From: Cephalotus follicularis
Lineage: Eukaryota; Streptophyta; Magnoliopsida; Oxalidales; Cephalotaceae
DNA length: 64,000 bases
NCBI GenBank assembly: GCA_001972305.1
Contig: BDDD01000351.1
Span: 300,131 to 364,130 of the forward strand
Reading direction: 5' to 3'
Under the pieces are notes generated by a model. That model saw nothing but the letters and a program-made list of their open reading frames with translations, ran no database searches and had not been told where the DNA came from. This document shows positions 59,718-64,000 of this stretch, in pieces (the first letter of the stretch is position 1; the number at the start of each line of letters is the position of its first letter). A program made the translations under genes and the position numbers.

Positions 59718-60995
59718 AATATAATGGGACGACTGATCCTCGGGATCACTTGGAGACTTACATAGTTACAATGCTTCTATATCAACTCTCCAACGCAATC
59801 CTTTGCAAAGCGTTTCCCGACTACTTTGAAGGGGAAAGCACGGTCATGGTATGTGAGTCTTCCTCCGAAGTTCATCAGTTCCTTTGCACAACTAAGTTTG
59901 TCTTTTGTGGCGACTTTCGTCAGTAGTCGGAAACAGAGGAAGACCTCGACTACTTTGATGAACGTATAATAGAAAACAGATGAGACTCTTAGGAAATACC
60001 CCAATCGTTTCAACGAATAGGTCTTGAAAGTCAGCGAGCTCGACCATTATGTAGCTGTTGTTGCGATTATCAACGGTCTGAGGGATTCTATGTTGATCCA
60101 CACTCTTTGGCAATGAACACTCCAAAGGATCTATCCGAACTCTCGAGTAAGAGCCAAAAAATACATCAATGCAAAAGATACCCTCGCTGCCAAGAAGTGG
60201 AGCGACGAAAGAAAATCTGGGAAAAGGAAGGATAGAGAAGACTAGAGGCAAACAAGCGGACACCGAAGAGAAGAAGATGCGAGAAATAAGTTGTTGATAA
60301 GAGACAAAGAACCTCGTACTGGAAGGGGGCAATGGTCAAGGAGTACAAAGCCTTTTTCACTAAGCATTGAAAGGTACACACCACTCAACGCTCCTAAGAA
60401 TCAAATATTGTTGGAAATCACAGATGAACAGATTGTCAAATGGTCAATGAAAATGAGATCACATGGGAACAGAAGGAGCATCGATAAGTATTGTAAATTC
60501 CACCGTGATCATGATCATGACATAGATAACTACGAAGACTTGAACGAGATAAAAAGCTTAATCGGGAAAGGGATACATGAAAAAGTAAGTATCCGAGTAG
60601 AACACTTCAAGAACTGATGAGCATAACAAAGAGCCTCCTGATGAACAAAATCACAAAAGTGGGGGAACAAGAGTAATCCATGTGATATCGGGAGGACCAG
60701 TTCCCAGGAGAGAAAGTAACTCTTTTAGATAAGCTTACGCTCGACAAATACTAACATTAGAGCCACCCCCAAAGAGGACCAAGAGGGCAGACCAAGTTAT
60801 CTCACTTTTTGATCAAGATAAGAAAGGGATCAGATCACCGCATGATAGCCACGTTGTGGTAAGCTTGGACATTGCAAATTACGAGATCAGGATAATACTA
60901 GTGGACAACAGAAGATCTATGGATATTCTATTCTATAAGGATTTTCAACAGACAAGAATCTCAAAAGAATAGCTCTAACTAGTCAAAACTCCTTT

Positions 60996-61055
60996 TGTTG
61001 GTGTTGAATAGTTTAGTGAAAACTTAATTCATTGTATTATGCTAAAGAGAAAAGC

Positions 61056-61088
<33 letters not shown>

Positions 61089-62187
61089 GTGGGCCTCTTA
61101 GCTAAGCCCAACTTGTGAGTAAATACTAATGATAATTACTAACGATAACACTCCCCACTCAAGTTGGGGCATGCATATCATATAGTCCTAATTGATGACA
61201 AATATAAGACACTCGACCACTACGGAGAGGCTTGGTGAAGAGGTCTGCTAGTTGTTCTTCTGAACGGGTATGGACTAATTTAAGTTCCCCGCAGTTAACT
61301 TTTTCACGAACAAAATGACAATCCACTTCAATGTGCTTTGTCCGTTTATGAAACATTGAATTACTAGCAATATGCATTGCAGATTGGTTATCACAGTGAA
61401 GCGTAGATGGCCTGGTCACAGAAAATCCAATCTCGACCAACAACATATGTATCCATTGTAATTCTTTTGTCACATTAGCCATGGCGCGATACTTAGCCTC
61501 TGCACTAGAGCGAGAAACAACAGATTGTTTCTTGATTTTCCAGGACACAAGGTTTCCACCAAGAAAAACACAATACCCTGAAGTAGACCGACGATCAACC
61601 GGACATCCAGCCCAATCTGCATCTGAATAACATGTCACCTCTAAACAATCAGGGTCAGAATAACCAGCAATATGATGTCCTCTATCATGAAATATCAGTC
61701 CTCGACCAGGAGCACCTTTCAAATATCGTACAATATGAAGGACTGCCTGCCAATGAGTAGTACGAGGAGCACTCATAAATTGACTTACTACACTCACTGC
61801 GAATGAAATATCTAGTCGAGTAATAGTGAGATAGTTCAATTTGCCCACTACACGTCGATATTTCTCAGGATCATGAAAAAGCTCACCTTTCTCATTATCC
61901 AGTTTCACAAGAGGATCCATCGGACTGTCACTAGGCTTACAATCACTCAGACTTGCATCACTCAAGATATCAAGAGTGTATTTCCTTTGACACAGAGCAA
62001 TACCAACCTCCGAATATGAAACTTCAATACCTAGAAAGTAACGGAGACGACCCAAGTCTTTAGTATTACATTTTTGTAGCAAAAACTGCTTTAGTCGTTG
62101 TATACCTCTATCATCACTTCCAGTAATAATAATATCATCAACATAAACAAGAAGAATCACACACAATCCTAGGTAGAAGAACTGCAA
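60996..62187 (-). mobile_element. C3: Ale-like Copia fragment (RT, RNase H, 3' LTR)
   Basis: The minus strand has an open 343-codon stretch (62187-61159) with the catalytic LLVYVDDIIITGSD at its start, then LGIEVSYSEVGIALCQRKYT, RNase H with YSDADWAGCPVDRRSTSGYC and SSAEAKYRAMANVTKELQW, and CDNQSAMHIASN plus KHIEVDCHFVREK. A purine tract (CAAGTTGGGGAG-type, minus AGTGGGGAG) and a 155-bp LTR (61150-60996; TGTTATCG to CACCAACA) follow. The RNase H pattern is that of the Ale/Retrofit branch. Only the 3' half is present, so it is a broken copy, though what remains is well kept. Confidence 0.85.
61064..61088. repeat. TA microsatellite in C3 LTR
   Basis: About twelve TA repeats follow a short CA run inside the 155-bp LTR. 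Confidence 0.9.
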
Positions 62188-62449
62188 GCAGAAGAGAGGA
62201 GCAAGCTACCCATCACAGTTGGCCAACTCCCAACGAGAAGAACGATCATGGTGAATTTCGTGGTAGTCAATGTTTACAATCCCTATAACACAATCCTAGG
62301 TAGGCCTTGACAAAATATCATGGAGGTTTTGGTTTCTACCCGACACCTGATGGTAAAATTCTCAACTGATCAAGGAGTGAGAGTATTGAGAGGGGATCTT
62401 CACTCTGAGTTGTGCGGTTTGCAGGCATCTCTTAGTGCTCCTAGTGACT

Positions 62450-64000
62450 CTTTCAGCTCCGAACCCACCTTTAGGACAAAGTATGATGACTTTGACGTTG
62501 ACCCATGCCGAGTATGATGAGATGATTCAGTCTCAACTCTCCAGTGGTTCTACTGGTCCCACAACTAATTTAGCAAACCATAGTTAGTCAAATCCTACAT
62601 GTTTCTTGTCTAGTACTTCCTCGTCCATGGATCATTGATTCTGAAGCTACTCATCATATGACCAGTGAGCAACGCCTCCTTTCCGCTCCTCTCCTGGACC
62701 TTCCACCGTGGTTACCTTAGCCGATGGTTCCATGTCAAAGATTGACAGAACAGGTTGTATCTCATTGAGTTTGTCTGCGTCCTTACCATTTGTTTATCAT
62801 GCTCAACATTTTCCTTCTAGTCTTTGTCTACATGTTTTCTCACTCGTGACCTTGGTTATACTGGTTTGTTTTCTCCTACTTCTTGTGTTTTTCAGGATCG
62901 GAGGACTGGATGTCAGATCGATGGTGCCCATGAGCCTAATGGCCTCTATTTACTAGATTAGGATATCATTGTTGCTGCTGCTACTGTTGTTTCGAATTCT
63001 GATGATATCAACAAGCTTCATGTTCGCCTTAGTCATCCATCAGTAAATGCTCTCCATTAGTTTCCTTTTGGTCATCTATCATCGCTTATCTTTTAATCCT
63101 CGTGTCATGAGTCGTGTCTCTTAGCCATTTGAGTTAGTCCACTCAGATGTTTGGAGCCCTAGCCGTGAATCTTCCTTTGGTTTTAGGTACTTTGTAACCT
63201 TTATTGATGATCATAGTCATACAACTTGGTTATTATTAATGAAAGATCGTACTAAGTTTTTTCAATCATTTTGTTATTTTTATAATGAAGTTATTACTCA
63301 ATAAGGTGTGTCTATAAATGCTTACGTATAGATAATGCTCATGAATACTTTTATGCATCTTGGTTTATTCTCTTTCTTGAGACTCATTACATCCATCACC
63401 AGAGTTCTTGTGCTCAAACTCGCCAACAAAATGGGGTTACTGAACGCAAGGATCGTTATTTACTATATGTAACTCGTTTACTTCTTCACACTTATATGTC
63501 TAAGTCATTCTGGAATTACGCTCTTCTCACTGCATGTCATCTAATAAATTGCCTTCCATCATCTGTATTAAAGGGAGCGATACATTATACTATTCTCCAT
63601 TCGGGTCGCCTTATCTGGTCTTTTCGTTCCCCAGTTGTCGGGTGTATGCTTCGTTCATTCCTTGACCCATGGAATAGATAAACTGTCTCCATGTACAAAA
63701 AACTGTATTTTCGTTGGTTATTCTCGCACTCAAAAGGGGTACGCCTGTTATGACCTTATTCGACGTCGAGTGTTTGTGTCTACTGATGTGACATTATTTG
63801 AGGATCGGGCATATTATAGTGAAGAATTTCAGTCAGAGCCGGAGCCCGTGGAGCTTTCTCTCATTCCTCCTACAACTCTTTCACCTGAGTCGGTACCTCT
63901 GCAAGTTTATTCTCGGGGTACCCGAACGGTGCCACCCACTACCTGGTTAACCGATCATCCGTAGCAGTATGAACCATCACGACCAGTGACCACCTCTGGT
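62450..64000 (+). pseudogene. C4: Ale-like Copia fragment (protease to start of RT), runs off the window
   Basis: The plus strand gives SSSPWIIDSEATHHMTSEQR (protease, about 62620-62670), FELVHSDVWSPSRESSFGF and YFVTFIDDHSHTTWLLLMKD (integrase core, 63130-63250), QTRQQNGVTERKDR (63415-63455), SKSFWNYALLTACHLINCLP (63500-63555) and KNCIFVGYSRTQKGYACYD (63695-63755), then the linker toward RT. The element continues past 64000. It is broken. Confidence 0.8.

Larger units (their letters stand above)
59718..62400 (+). pseudogene. G4: Tat-like gypsy gag-protease fragment, interrupted by C3
   Basis: The plus strand shows Gag: DHLETYIVTMLLYQLSN, AFPTTLKGKARSWYVSLPP and RAKKYINAKDTLAAKKWSD (59730-60210); then KYCKFHRDHDHDIDNYEDL (about 60490-60545), the Gag tail; then protease PHDSHVVVSLDIANYE (60840-60890), interrupted at 60995 by C3 and resumed with PITVGQLPTRRTIMVNFVVV and YNTILGRP (62205-62310). 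No LTRs or pol beyond protease. It is broken. Confidence 0.75.

Overview
The window reads as intergenic DNA from a flowering-plant nuclear genome, probably a eudicot. It is AT-rich, holds no bacterial-type genes or rRNA/tRNA genes, and is built almost entirely from LTR retrotransposon fossils nested inside one another. The only host-gene signal I can support is the 3' end of one spliced gene on the minus strand (58412-59503). One undetermined base (N) sits at 48028.

Layout. 1-3560: AT-rich spacer with a long strand-asymmetric A/C-rich block (770-1815) and a degenerate hAT-like repeat (about 2821-3490). 3562-39093: one old Ty3/gypsy-type element (here G1) without recognisable coding capacity, whose two ~577-bp LTRs lie 35 kb apart because younger elements sit inside it. 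These are a Copia solo LTR (4582-6311); an old Copia LTR (C0, 7713-9737 and 22763-23162) that was itself split by a Copia element (C1, 9738-22762, target duplication GTTTT); a solo LTR of a Del/Tekay-like element (L#1, 13306-15819) inside the leader of C1; a short Copia derivative with a gag remnant (23629-26385); and a second L copy (L#2, 28030-38718, target duplication TCCAA) inside the 3' LTR of G1, which was entered by the youngest element, Copia C2 (29320-37021, target duplication AGTAA). 39456-43260: part of a Tat-like gypsy element (G3) with a hAT-like MITE in its tandem array. 43670-55046: a Tat-lineage gypsy element (G2, minus strand) with gag, protease, RT, two RNase H domains and integrase, plus a spliced gene on the opposite strand. 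55047-57080: two Copia LTR fragments. 57081-59580: spacer and the host gene end. 59580-64000: a short Copia LTR with primer-binding site, a Tat-like gag-protease fragment (G4), and two Ale-like Copia fragments (C3 minus, C4 plus) running off the right edge.

Cross-cutting patterns. First, tandem arrays in three different gypsy elements (G1, G2, G3) all have units that can fold into a hairpin whose stem contains CTCGG/CCGAG. Second, the LTRs of several Copia families that otherwise look unrelated carry spaced arrays of a palindrome-like 10-mer, GCGTCGACGC, and variants that look like CpG decay. Third, L#2 carries a ~360-bp piece of the leader of C1 plus a duplicated L terminus, the kind of patch that ectopic gene conversion or template switching leaves. 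All elements discussed are old copies; every one with coding traces looks broken, with several breaks each.
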